Shown here piece by piece: positions 28,101 through 38,724 of a stretch of 64,000 bases of DNA. A program made the translations under genes and the position numbers. Source of the DNA: Tetradesmus obliquus (taxonomy: Eukaryota > Chlorophyta > Chlorophyceae > Sphaeropleales > Scenedesmaceae); NCBI GenBank assembly GCA_030272155.1, contig CP126204.1:682001-746000 (forward strand), written 5' to 3'. The first letter of the stretch is position 1, and each line of letters begins with the position of its first letter. A model generated the notes under the pieces. The model had not been told where the DNA came from, did not search any database, and saw only the letters and a program-made list of their open reading frames with translations.

Positions 28101-29546
28101 TTCACAGGCTCCTGCAAGCGTGCAGGAGCTTGTGAAAGTGCTTAGCCAGCACTGCAGCAGCAGCAGCAAGGATGGCAATGCTGCAGCTGCAGCTGTTGAC
28201 ATCCAAGCGCTGGTGGCTGGCGAGGTAGCAGCAGCAGCAGTAGGGCTGGATGTGGCAGCAGCTGCACAGCGCTACAGGCAGCACCTGCAGACGGTGCTGC
28301 TGGCTGCAGTGTGGGCTGCAGGGTTTTGTGTTCCTGCAGGCAGCTTCACTTTGCAGCAGCTGCAGGCCAGCATGACTTGCAGGAGCCTCCCCACTGATTA
28401 TGCAGCTGATGTGCTGGATGTGATGGTGCGCAGGGGCGATGTCGCAGTGTGGCAGCCAGGTATGCAGCTGCAGCAGCGGCAGCAGCAAAGTAATGATGAC
28501 GCACAGCAGCAGCAGATAGCATCACCCGCAGCACAGCAGCAGCAGCAGTCCTGGCCATGGCCGTTGCCGCCGGGCAGCTGGCCAGCTGGCAGCCTGCAGG
28601 AAGAGCAGCAGCAGCAGCTGCAGTACCCCTGGCAGGACAGTTTGCTTGTAACACAGGCACATGTGAAGAAGAAGAGCATAGCCAAAGCGCTGAAAGGCGT
28701 AGCAGGGCTGCTGCAGGAAGGGCAGCAAGCAGTACAAGCAGTAATATCAGGCTACGGATCGCAGCCATTGCCAGGCGGCGGTCCAACTGGCCCCAGTGAG
28801 TCCGGTCAAACTTTGGTCAACGGTCAAAGTGACAGTGCTGACCTGGCGTACCCCAAGCTGTCAGATCTGCACAAGTTCAACACGCGGCTGCATGAGTGGC
28901 GTACTATGCTGCTGCTGGGCATGATTGGGCTTGCAGGAGATGTGCGGGGTGTGACCCTGCAGCAGCTGGTGCGGTTCATCCAGGGCTTAAACCCCGGCAT
29001 TGCAGGACAGCTGCTTGGGGGTACACAACAGCAGCAGCAGCAGCAGCAGCATGAGCAGCTGCTGGAGCTGTTGCAGGAGCTGCAGCAGTCTGCTGCTGCT
29101 GCAGCAGCAGCAGCAGCAGCAGAAGCACCCAGCAGCAAGCAGCAGCAGCAGCAGCGGCAGCAGCAGCTGCTGGGGCTGCTGATAGAGCCTTGGGTGGTGG
29201 CTCGCACTGCTGCATCCATGCCTGAGTACTTCAACGAGCTGCAGCAGCAGGGAGACCAGCAGCAGCGCGTGGCAGCAGCAGCAGCGCTCAGCCGCTACCA
29301 CAGCAGCATCGTGCCTGATGCAGCAGCTGTGCAGCAGTCGCTGGCTGTGCTAGCAGCAGCTGCTGCAGCAGCCAATGCTGCTGACAGCAGCAAGGCTGAT
29401 CTGCTGCAGCAGCTGTGTCAACTGCTGGCTCAGCCGCCGCTGCCTGTTGTGCCAAATCCAAGTCAGCCTGAGCTGAATGCAGCTAGCCCAGTAGCACTGG
29501 GGTGGCTAAGGGAGCTGCAGCAGTGCTGCCAGCTGGCACTGCAAAC

Positions 29547-29589
<43 letters not shown>

Positions 29590-29624
29590 GAAGGTCAGCC
29601 GCGGCAAGGTGTGGAGCGCTCCCA

Positions 29625-29659
<35 letters not shown>

Positions 29660-30025
29660 GTGTAGAGGCTTGTAATGGGGGTGGGCTGAAGCGGCAAGGC
29701 CCAGATGGTGATCCTGATGCTGATGATGGTTCTGCTGATGGCGCCAACCCCAGCAGCAGCAAGCGGCCGCGCAGTGGCAACCTAGAGTCTGGCACGCAGC
29801 AGCAGCAGACAGGGGGCGACCAGGAGCAGCAGCAGAATGGGCAGCAGCAGGATGGGCAGCAGCAGCAGCAGCAGCAGGCTGATGCAGCTGATATGCAGCA
29901 GGCGGAGGGTCAGCAGCCAGGCATGGCTTCTGACTTTTGGCTGGAACAGCAGCAGCAGCAGCCTGACAACGGCTGCTTTGCTGCTGCACCATGGCAGCAG
30001 GAGCAGCAGAAGCTGGAGCAGGACC

Positions 30026-30064
<39 letters not shown>

Positions 30065-30392
30065 GTGGTGGTGACGACGCTGATGCAGCAGATGGTAACG
30101 GTGGCAGCAGCGGCAGTGAGGACAAGGACGGCAAAGATGCAGATGATAAGGCAGGGCTGCTGCAGGCAATGGAAGAAGATGAGTATGAGGAGGAGCTGCT
30201 GAGCATGTCATCAGATGACAAAGATGACAATCAGGATGACGATGATGCCAATGATGATGACGGCGGCAGTGACAGTGGCGGCGAGAGCATAGCCACAGCC
30301 AGCAGTGAAAGTGAGCAGCAGCACAGTGACAGCAGCGCAGCAGCGGCAAGTGACGGCGATGCCGGCGACAGCGACAGTGATGGCGATGATGA

Positions 30393-30426
<34 letters not shown>

Positions 30427-31079
30427 CCAGCAGTGTCAGATGCTGCAGAGGCAGATCTGAACGGCCTATATGATGCAGACGAGCAGGCGCAGCAAAAAGG
30501 CGGCGGCAGCAAAAATGACAGTTATGACAGTGACGTTAGTGATGATTATGACGATGACATGCATGATGCGCAGCTGCAGCTGGGGATTGATGGCTTGGAG
30601 GACTTGCAGGAGCTGTATGATATAGAAGAGGCTGCTGCTGCGGCTGAGGCAGAGCAGCAGAAGCAGCCGAGGCAGGGCGGCAGGCCGCTGCATGATGAGC
30701 TGTCAGCAGCCGTAGCTGCCGCTGCAGCAGCAGCGGCGGCTGAGCAGGGCCGAGCACCTGGCAGCAGCAGCAGTACGCTGCATGGCGAGCTGCTGCGCTT
30801 TGCTGCTGCTGCTGCTCCATGTGCAGTGGAGCGGCTGGTGCTGCGCTGCGCCATCAGCCAGCTGCAGGAGGCGGCAAGGCGGCTGTGGCCACAGGCAGAG
30901 GCGGTGCTGTTTGGGTCGCAGGTGCGCGGGGATTTTGACCAGGGTTTGACCAGGGTTTGACCAGAGTTGACCAGGGTTTGACCAGGGTTTGGCTGGCAGC
31001 TGATGGGCTGTTGAGACGACTGGGTGTAGGACTGCGGGGTTTCTCCTCGCACTGCTCTTACACCTCCCCTGTCCTTCAC

Positions 31080-31140
<61 letters not shown>

Positions 31141-33004
31141 AGGCTACTGGCTTGGCACTGCCTGGCTCAGACCTGGACGTGGTGCTGCTAGGCACACCCT
31201 GTCCTGCCACCCGCAATGCAGCAGACGGCTTCTGCAGCCGCAGCCGCATCGTTGTGCGGCGCATGCTGGTCACCTTGAAGCGAGCTCTGGTCAGGGCAGG
31301 CCTGGCAAAAGATGCGGGAATCCACATCATCGACGCGCGCGTGCCGCTGTGCAAAGGGACCGTCAAGTTCACGCTGCGGCAGGCGGAAGTTCTCGCTGCG
31401 CTGCAGGAGGATGAGGCGGCTGCGGCAGGGGGTGTCACCCAGCAGCAGCAGCAGCGGCAGCAGCAGTACGGCGGGACGCTTGGCAATGATGATGACCCTG
31501 GCTTCCCTAGGGCCGGCAGCAGCAGCAGCGGCAGCAGAAAGCACAACAGCAACAGCAGCAGCAGCACTGTCAGTGCACTGTCAGCTGTCGTTGCCATGAT
31601 CAAGGATGCAGTGCGGCGCAGCGGCATGGGGCTGCAAGCAGCTCCTAGCAGGCACCAGCAGCAGCAGCGGCAGGGCGCCGGCAGCAGCAGCAGCGGCAGC
31701 AGTGTGTGGCTTGTGGAGCTCCCAGTGGACTTGAGCTTGGGTGTTGAGAATGGTGCTGCTGCTGTCAGCTTTATCACGCGCCAGGTAAGGCTGCTGCAGC
31801 GAGCAGGTGGCAGCGGCAGCAGGTGGCATCTTGTGTGCTTCTTGTACTGTCCAATGTTGGTCTCGTATGCTGTTGGTGCAGCTCTGCCGGTGCTCTCGCT
31901 GCCTGCTGTTTTGCAGCCTCCTCCCTCGCTCCTCAGTCTTGATGATGTCATCATGTGCGTATCCTGTCACCTGATATCTTGTTTTTCTGCAGGTGCGCGC
32001 GCTGCCGCCCTTGCGCCCCCAAATGCTGGTGGTCAAAGCCCTCTCGAAGCCTGGCTCAACGAGGTTTTCACGCACCCGTTCTGCGTTTCTACTGCTAAAC
32101 GTCCTCTTTCACCTGTTGATTGCAGGTGCGTGCGCTGCCGCCGCTGCGGCCACTGGTGCTAGTTGCGAAAGCTCTTCTCAAAGAGGCTGGTCTCAATGAA
32201 GTCTTCACTGGCGGCCTCTCCAGCTACAGCCTTGTCAACATGGCAGTAGCACACCTGCAGGCAGAGGGGCTGGCAGCAGCACCAGTCACGCTGCCACATC
32301 AGCAGCAGCAGCAGCAGCGGAGGGGTAGCTTGACTGGCAGCAGCAGCAGCAGCAGCTGGGCTGGCAGCGTGATCAGTCAGGAGGCAGTGCAGCAGCACCT
32401 GACGCAGCTGGCGCAGGACTCTGCTGCTGCTGCTGCTGCTGCTGTTGGAGGTGCTGCTGCAGGCAGCAGCAGCAGCGGCGGCGGCTGGGACCTGGGGTGC
32501 TTACTGCAGGGCTTCTTTGTGCGTTTTGGGGAGCTGTTTGACTACCATGCTGAGGCTGTGTCAGTGGCTGGTGGTGGCATCATTGCAAAACACCGCAGCT
32601 GGTTCAAGCCAGGTGCGCAGCCAAGTTGCCAACGAAATGGTGTCAAGCCTGCCTGCCATTGGAATGCTTGTTGCACCGCCTGCAGCGCTGTAGGCACGCT
32701 GCAGCAGGGCGCTGCAGCCTGCTTGCTGACGCTTGGGCCGTCTACCACATCCTTGCTCTCTGTTGTTCCAAGATTGTGCTTCAGAAATTTTGCTGCTGCT
32801 TCTGCAGGCGCCAGCTACCTGCTGGCAGTGGATGGCCCTCAGCAGCCAGGCAGGGACATGCCAGCATCCTTGCTCTGCTCTGACGCGTGGCTGTTGTTGC
32901 TGCTGCTGCTGCTGCTGCAGGCGCCAGCTACTTGCTAGCAGTGGAGGTCCCCCGGCAGCCAGGCAGGGATGTAGCCAGTGGCTCCTTGCTCTGTTTCAAC
33001 CTGT

Positions 33005-33079
<75 letters not shown>

Positions 33080-33632
33080 AGGCGCCAGCTACCTGCTGGC
33101 ACTGGATGACCCTCAGCAGCCAGGCAGGGACATGCCAGCATCCTTGCTCTGCTCTTACGTGTGGCTGCTGCTGCTGCTGCTGCTGCTGCTGCATGTGCCA
33201 GCTACCTGCTGGCAGTGGAGGACCCTCAGCAGCCAGGCAGGGACATGGCCAGCGGCTCCCTGGCCTGTTGCAACTTGTGTCTGCTGCTGCTGCTGCTGCT
33301 GCCGCTGCTGCTGCTGCTGCTGCTGCAGGCGCCAGTTACTTGTTAGCAGTGGAGGACCCTCAGCAGCCAGGCAGGGACATGCCAGCATCCTTGCTCTGCC
33401 CTGACGTGTGGCTGCTGCTGCTGCTGCTGCTGCAGGTGCCAGCTACTTGCTAGCAGTGGAGGACCCCCAGCAGCCAGGCAGGGACGTGGCCAGTGGCTCC
33501 CGTGCAGTGCGTGATGTTGTGGAGGCCTTCAGCTGGGCAGCAGACAGCATCAGTAAGATGGTGGCGCACTACGAAGGCACTGCAGCAGGGCGCCAGGAGC
33601 TGGCAGCGGCAGCAGCAGTGCAGGGACCTGCT

Positions 33633-33664
<32 letters not shown>

Positions 33665-35892
33665 GGGAGGTGGGGGTGGGGGTGGAATGATGCTGGCTGG
33701 GTTGAGTGAGGAGCAGCAATGGGCGATGGTGCAGGCTGAGGGTCAGAGCCAGTCGCTGCAGCAGCAGCAGCAGCAGCAGGGTGCGGCAGAGCTGCAGCAG
33801 CAGCTGCAGCAGGGGTACCTCATGCTGGGTAAGCTGATTGATGTGTATGGAGCGCTGGGCAGGGGATCAGCAGCAGAGGTCCAAAGGCAGCAGCTGGCAG
33901 CGGCAGCAGCAGCAGCACGCAAGAGCAAAGCTGAGCAGCAGCAGGGGCAGAAGGGACACAAGCATGCACTGCAGCCTGGCCAGACACAACTTCACATCGT
34001 GAACGGCCAGCTTCATGGTGTGAAGTTGACCAAGAAGGCGAAGACGTTGAAGATCGCAGGCTTGGACATGCAGCTGCCTGCTGCCGCTGCTGGTGCTGCT
34101 GGTGCTTCCTGTGATCGTGTAACTTTCAGTAATATCGGCAGCCGGATGCTGGAAGATCCTGAGTTGCTTGCCATAACGGGCCTTCGTACAGACAGCCTGC
34201 AGCTGCGGCCTCAGCAGGCTATGCAGCTGCATGGAGACGCAATGAGGGCTGTTGCTGCTGCAGAGGTCGCGCTGCGCAAGTCTGATTTGGCGGGCGCTGC
34301 TGGTGCAGCGAAGATGGCACGTGATCGCCTGGCTGCATCTGCTGGTGCTGCGCTGGCAGGAGCTCACAAGGCGAGCCAGGATGTGGCAGGGCTGATGGAA
34401 GCCGAGAGGGTGTGTTGTTACTTTGTTACTTTTGCTTGTCATTATTGCTTCCTGTGGCAGGCGTGATTGGAGTAGGTCGCAATAATATGCCTGCTGTTGC
34501 TTCTTACTTAACGTTGGTTTGTTGCAATTCAGCGCTGATGGATGTAGAACCGGTGTGCTTGCTGTTGCCTGTTACTTGCTGGTTACATGTGATATCAGGG
34601 CCGTTAGAAGTTGAAAGGGTGTGCTTGCTGTTGGTGCTTCGTCATGGGCAGCACTCAGTACTACTTGAGTGAGTTACTTGCTGGTAATTTGGGGACAGCA
34701 GCACTGCAGTGAGGCAGCTGGACTGCTGCTGCTGCTGCTGCTGGACGTGTGCACTGGGCACGGCTGCCTGTTGTAACGTTCGACCTGTGTATGCCTTCTT
34801 GTCTGCTGGTATGCCTACTGCACTTGCTGTGCTGCCTGCAGGTCATTCTTTGTATCAGCAGGCTGTGCCGCCAGCAACAGCTGAGACGCTTGGACGGCAC
34901 TGCTGGTTGACCATATAAGTGAATATACCTCCCGTGCCTGCTGCACCTGCTGTGCTCTGCATGCAGGTCGCCTTGCACATCAGCAAGCTGTGCCGAGAGC
35001 TGCGCTACAGCTCCTTTACAGCGCTGCTGCCAGTGGCTGATCATCTAGACAAACAAGCGCGTTTGTGGCTGCCGCACCTGCTGTGCTGCTGCCGCAGGTG
35101 GGCTTCCACATCACCAAGCTGTGTAGCGACCTGAAGGCTGCAGCAGCACGCCACAGCCGCAGCAGCAGCAATCCGGGCAGGCAGACCCGCACTTCGAAGG
35201 CTGCTGCTGCCAGCGCCAAACCTGACGCGCGGCAGGCAGGACAGCAGGCGGACGAAGTCATCTCTGAGCTGCAGCAGGACATGCAGCCAGTGCAGGAGCG
35301 TATTAAAGAGCTGCTGGTGCAGCGCTGCAACAGCTTGCCTGTGGATACATCAACAAAGGCACGGACCAAGGTATTGAAGGCGGAGAGGCAGCGCGACGAG
35401 GCGCATGCAGTGGTGCTGGTGGCTATGGCGTGCTCAGCACAGGCGGCTGGCTATGCAGAGACGAAAGCTGTTCATGAGGTGTGGACGAAGATTTGCAAAG
35501 TGCAGAAAAAGCAGCAGAAGTATGTGCGGCGGGAGCAGCGTCGCTGGCACGAGCAGCAGCGGCAGCAGCAGGAGCAGCAGCCGCCGTTGGAGCCGCAGCG
35601 CAGCAAACGGCACCGGCAGCAGGCAACTGCTCAGCTGCAGCTGGGAAGTCCGCAGCAGCAGCAGCAGCAGCAGCGCGGCCAGGGGAAGAAGGCTGCAGGA
35701 AAGAAGGCTAAGAAAGCAAAGGCAGCGCACAGCAACCAGCAGCAGCAGCAGGGCGCCAGGTCACCTGGGGCAAACAAGCGGGGCCGGCAGCAGCAGCAGC
35801 AGCAGGGTGCGCCGGGCAGCTCCGGCAGGAAGCGGCGGCGTGGTGGGGATGGCGGCGGCGGTGGGGGCAGGGGATGGGGGCACGATGACTAA
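24604..35892 (+). CDS. Fusion protein: FCP1-like HAD phosphatase + Gln-rich linker + Trf4/Cid1-type non-canonical poly(A) polymerase
   Basis: Ten exons (24604-24699, 25046-25339, 25889-26048, 26709-26785, 27150-27312, 27764-30921, 31143-31784, 32126-32612, 33436-34409, 35098-35892) close in phase to 2281 residues. Residues about 110-270 are a HAD/FCP1-like domain: ILILFDLNGVLTDHT (motif I, Asn at the second Asp position), LGVFSSATSR (motif II) and LDRTLLVDNDHY. The 1053-codon sixth exon starts inside this domain and runs without a stop to AVLFGSQ, which continues across an intron as ATGLALPGSDLDVVLLG, the nucleotidyltransferase signature with the catalytic Asp pair. LPVDLSLGVENG (third Asp region), LNEVFTGGLSSYSLVNM and YLLAVEDPQQPGRDV (PAP-associated domain) follow. 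The tail is Lys/Arg/Gln-rich with probable nuclear localisation runs. Known Trf4 enzymes oligoadenylate nuclear RNAs; FCP1-like enzymes act on the Pol II tail. Two adjacent genes remain possible, but no stop or new start separates them. Confidence 0.75.
26049..26540 (+). repeat. Two extra 243-base units carrying the phosphatase exon 3 donor junction
   Basis: The end of exon 3 (LGVFSSATSRTVNTAL through RDIARAK and the GT donor) recurs at 26196-26292 and 26439-26536. The two units, each with about 100 bases of exon end plus about 140 bases of intron start, are nearly identical, with donors spaced about 243 bases apart. The first donor (26049) is taken as real because it and exon 4 join in phase; the copies would do so too only if the intervening intron were removed. 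Confidence 0.85.
26783..26854 (+). repeat. 36-base tandem repeat spanning the phosphatase exon 4 donor
   Basis: Two perfect copies of a 36-base unit start with CACGTGAGTGTGAGACAGG, which is the last codon of exon 4 plus its donor, and a third partial start follows. The donor is therefore present twice in identical context. Confidence 0.9.
27461..27552 (+). repeat. Extra copy of the phosphatase exon 5 donor junction
   Basis: About 85 bases encoding LLVDNDHYKSAAGEEDSMLL through WEQCPG and the GTGAGC donor are repeated about 240 bases downstream of the real end of exon 5 (27312), within the intron before the giant exon. Confidence 0.9.
31081..31142 (+). repeat. (CTG)20 tract forming the 3' end of an intron
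   Basis: Twenty CTG triplets run directly into CAG and the next exon (31143), in place of an ordinary polypyrimidine tract. It is the clearest example of a pattern seen in many introns here. Confidence 0.9.
31993..32075 (+). repeat. Degenerate upstream copy of a polymerase exon start
   Basis: The bases after a CAG acceptor encode VRALPPLRPQMLVVKAL, matching the start of the real exon at 32126 (VRALPPLRPLVLVAKALL), then decay. It lies upstream, in the intron. Confidence 0.8.
32808..33435 (+). repeat. Five extra copies of a polymerase exon acceptor junction with (CTG)n tracts
   Basis: The start of the exon encoding GASYLLAVEDPQQPGRD recurs at 32808, 32921, 33082, about 33195 and 33329 before the real exon at 33436. 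Four of the five keep CTGCAG at the acceptor; the fourth has CTGCAT and so has lost it. Each copy is preceded by a (CTG)n run, the longest (about 24 triplets) ending at 33080. Spacing varies from about 107 to 161 bases mainly because of the CTG length. Confidence 0.9.
34966..35030 (+). repeat. Upstream copy of the last polymerase exon start
   Basis: After a CAG, the bases encode VALHISKLCRELR, a divergent copy of the real exon start at 35098 (VGFHITKLCSDLK). It lies in the intron upstream. Confidence 0.75.
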
Positions 35893-37167
35893 GCTGCTGT
35901 TGTGGGCGATTTGGAAACGGCAGCGCTGTATGCTGTCGTATCACTGTACGCATGTCGTTGGCTCGTAATCATCTAATGTGTCCTGAGGTGTGACACTTTT
36001 GGCGGTGAAGGCTGTACGCTGCCAGCTGTGTGGTCAGTGCAGCGCGTCCCTCAGTTAAGCCGCCCCAGGGCGTGGCCAGTCTTTGCTCGTACTGGCAGTA
36101 TAAACCGCACACGACAGTTACAGTCCGACGGGTCGACACCCGGCGTATGCCCTGGAGTATGCATACTTCATCGGCTCCTGTGATCAGCATCAGTGCACGC
36201 CACCTGCTACCCAAAAGAATTGTGCGGACAGCAGCCGGCAAACATGTAGGAGCATCGACTCAAACTGTGCAACAATTCTGGGCATGCTTGAGCACACAGC
36301 GGGCACGACAAGCCCTGCAGCTTGGCTGCAGTATGCACTCAACCAACATACCATACTATGGCATAGTATGCCTGGTTGCCCGCTGCAATCCGATTGACAG
36401 ACAAACACATCTGGTAGCAAGCCGTCAAATGCTTGCACACACGCATCACTCATGATCATGTGCATGAAGATTTGTTGATCACGGCAATTGCAGGGCCATG
36501 CACCCAGTACTGTACCGCTGCAAGTGCGCTGCTCCGCATGCTTATGCGGCTAACAGATTGCAGGATGCTTGGACTCAAGGACAGCATGCTTCCCACGAAA
36601 CAAGCATGCGCGTCAGAAGGCATCTCACAGCCTTTGGTGTCAAGAATCATGTGGAACGCACATTCTCAGTGCAATGCAGATGCACCAGCAGTGGATGAAA
36701 GCATTTTGCAGCTTTCCAGTGCAGCCTGGCACCAAGTCAGCTTAGCACAACAATCACCAGCAACTATCATCATCATGTTACCATTTAAGCCATAGCAACG
36801 TCGCCATCAATCACCAGCAACTATGGGGTAAAGGGTAGAAGGAGAACTCCAGGGCTGCCAGCGCCTGCTGGGTATCCCACTTTTCATGCTGCGTCATGTG
36901 TCAACCAAGTGTGCTGGTCGGGGTCCGACGGCCACAAAAAGTACATTCTGTACATGATGCTTATATTGTACACACCAAACAATGTCATTACTGTGTCAAC
37001 AACTGCGCATGCACAGCTCCCTGTCATGCACAAGCATCAAACCGCAACGCTGATGCAATGTTATGAAGCTGCAGCAACTATGGCACAGCTAGCGATCGTG
37101 CTTCACAGCGCATTTGAGGTCAAGAATACATATGCCTTGACAAGAGCAGGCTCACATCCTGCTGCTT
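35893..37167. other. Convergent intergenic region
   Basis: Contains the 3' ends of the fusion gene and of the OPR-like gene. A short inverted repeat lies at 36339-36377 around CATACTATGGCATAGTATG. No gene recognised. Confidence 0.5.
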
Positions 37168-38724
37168 CTACTTGAGCTGCTGCTGCTGCTGCTGCTGCTG
37201 CTGTGCATGATACTTCGCAGAAGCTGCCCTGCCCTCCTCCAGCTGCTGCTGGCTCAGCAGCCCTGCCAGGCCCTGGCCATCCAGCAGCTGGTGCTGCAGC
37301 AGCCACGCATGCACCTCCCACAACATGCCTAGTGAACCTGCAAGGCCACTGCTGCTGTGTGGAGAACCATAGCCAGCATCAAAGGCAAAGCTAGAGTCCA
37401 TATCATGCTCCTCAGCTACTCCACTGCTGACCACTAGTTCCCTCACATCACCTGCCAGCTGCCGCATGTCCAGCGCAGCAACAGCATAGCCCACCTGCGC
37501 TGCTAGCTTGCACCGCAGCGCACGCTCGTGCATCTGACCCTTGCCACGCTGCTGCAGCAGCTGCTTGCCGCGCTTTGTGACAGCTGCCATCATCCGGTGG
37601 TCGCGAAAATGCAGCGCCTTGCATGCATACGCAACTTGCTCCACACCAGTCGCAGCAGCTCCAGGCAGCCACTTGTGTGCAAGAGCAGATGCACCACTCA
37701 TGAACGTGGCATCACAAACTCTTAGCTGCGCGAATGCGAACATGCTGTTGGAAATAGCTTGAGGTGACCACAGCTGCAGCTGCTGTGCCACCTTGCCCTG
37801 CAGCAGCTGCAGCGCACATTGCTGTGCAAACTCTTTGCTGATGATCACAGCTGATGCCAACCCTGCTGCTGCCGCATCTGCGCCGGCCGCTGCAGTGGAC
37901 AACCGCATAACAGCAAGCACAGTGTTTGATACTTCTATGGACGTGCCGCGGTCCGCAATGCTCAACAGCTGCTGCTCACCAAGCAGCCGCTGCCACACCT
38001 GCTGCTCCACCCCAGGCTGCCAGCTGCAGCGCCGCTGAAGCTCACTGGCTGCCCATAGTGTGTTAGCAAGCGCTTGCGGTGCTGCTTCCTGCAGCATTGC
38101 GGGCTGTCCCATGGCCTGCAGCAGGCTGTCAAGCGCGGCATCACCCGGGTTGATGCGCAGCTTGGCGCAGGCCCACAGCGTGTTGGAGATCGCCTGCGGA
38201 CTCACGCCTTGCGGCAGCTGCTGTGTGACGCATGCGCAGACGCGACGCACGATGAGGCACACTGCGTCTTCTGCTGCAAACCAAGAGAATCCTGGCACGA
38301 CTCCTCTGTTTGCTGCAGCCACAGCTGCCAAGCCATACAAGGCACTCGACAGCTCCTGGCAAGGAATTTGCAACTCGCTATGCTGCAGCACCTGCGTGTA
38401 CGCAAATAGGGTGCTGCTCCACAGCTGTGGGTTGGCGTAGCGCAGCTTGCCGCATGCCCACAGCACGTTGGCCAGCTGCCGTGGCTCTGCATCCGGCAGG
38501 CAGAGGCCCCATATACCCGCGAGTGCATCAAGCAAGGGCCCTGCTGCTGCTGGCTGCAAGCCGCGCAGCTTTGCTGCCTTGACGAATGCTGCTGCTGTGT
38601 GGACAGCACTGAAGCTGTTGCCATACTGACTGACGATGCTGGTTAGCTCCTGGGGTGCTGTAGCACTGTGCACATGGACCTGCATAATGCTGCTGCTGAT
38701 GGTGGCATCCAATGTCTTGTTGTC
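37168..38724 (-). CDS. OPR-like (octotricopeptide-type) helical-repeat protein, 3' exon
   Basis: A single minus-strand exon of 519 codons begins after a TTGCAG acceptor (38725) and ends with TAG at 37168. It shows repeated helical motifs of the type ...PQAISNTLWACAKLR: EPRQLANVLWACGKLRYANP, SPQAISNTLWACAKLRINPG, APQALANTLWAASELQ and SPQAISNSMFAFAQLRVCD, plus weaker ones. These fit the tandem 38-residue-class repeats of chlorophyte OPR proteins, which bind organelle transcripts and control their stability or translation. The C-terminus is Gln-rich. The upstream exon or exons are not resolved: the minus-strand bases from about 38860 to 38794 could encode a Ser/Thr-rich transit segment ending at a GT donor in the right phase, but no start codon joins it. 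Specific target unknown. Confidence 0.65.
   Translation of the reverse strand, partial: DNKTLDATISSSIMQVHVHSATAPQELTSIVSQYGNSFSAVHTAAAFVKAAKLRGLQPAAAGPLLDALAGIWGLCLPDAEPRQLANVLWACGKLRYANPQLWSSTLFAYTQVLQHSELQIPCQELSSALYGLAAVAAANRGVVPGFSWFAAEDAVCLIVRRVCACVTQQLPQGVSPQAISNTLWACAKLRINPGDAALDSLLQAMGQPAMLQEAAPQALANTLWAASELQRRCSWQPGVEQQVWQRLLGEQQLLSIADRGTSIEVSNTVLAVMRLSTAAAGADAAAAGLASAVIISKEFAQQCALQLLQGKVAQQLQLWSPQAISNSMFAFAQLRVCDATFMSGASALAHKWLPGAAATGVEQVAYACKALHFRDHRMMAAVTKRGKQLLQQRGKGQMHERALRCKLAAQVGYAVAALDMRQLAGDVRELVVSSGVAEEHDMDSSFAFDAGYGSPHSSSGLAGSLGMLWEVHAWLLQHQLLDGQGLAGLLSQQQLEEGRAASAKYHAQQQQQQQQQLK

Noticed and set aside
29000..30800. Antisense frames rich in Leu, Cys, Ser or Ala over the Gln-rich exon
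   Set aside because: CAG runs leave all six frames open; only the plus frame that continues from the HAD domain has a sensible structure.
30957..31076. Repeated phrase TTTGACCAGGGTTTGACCAGG after the giant exon
   Set aside because: A short tandem repeat in the intron just past a donor (period about 12). It fits local slippage, contains no exon copy, and was not taken as a separate element.
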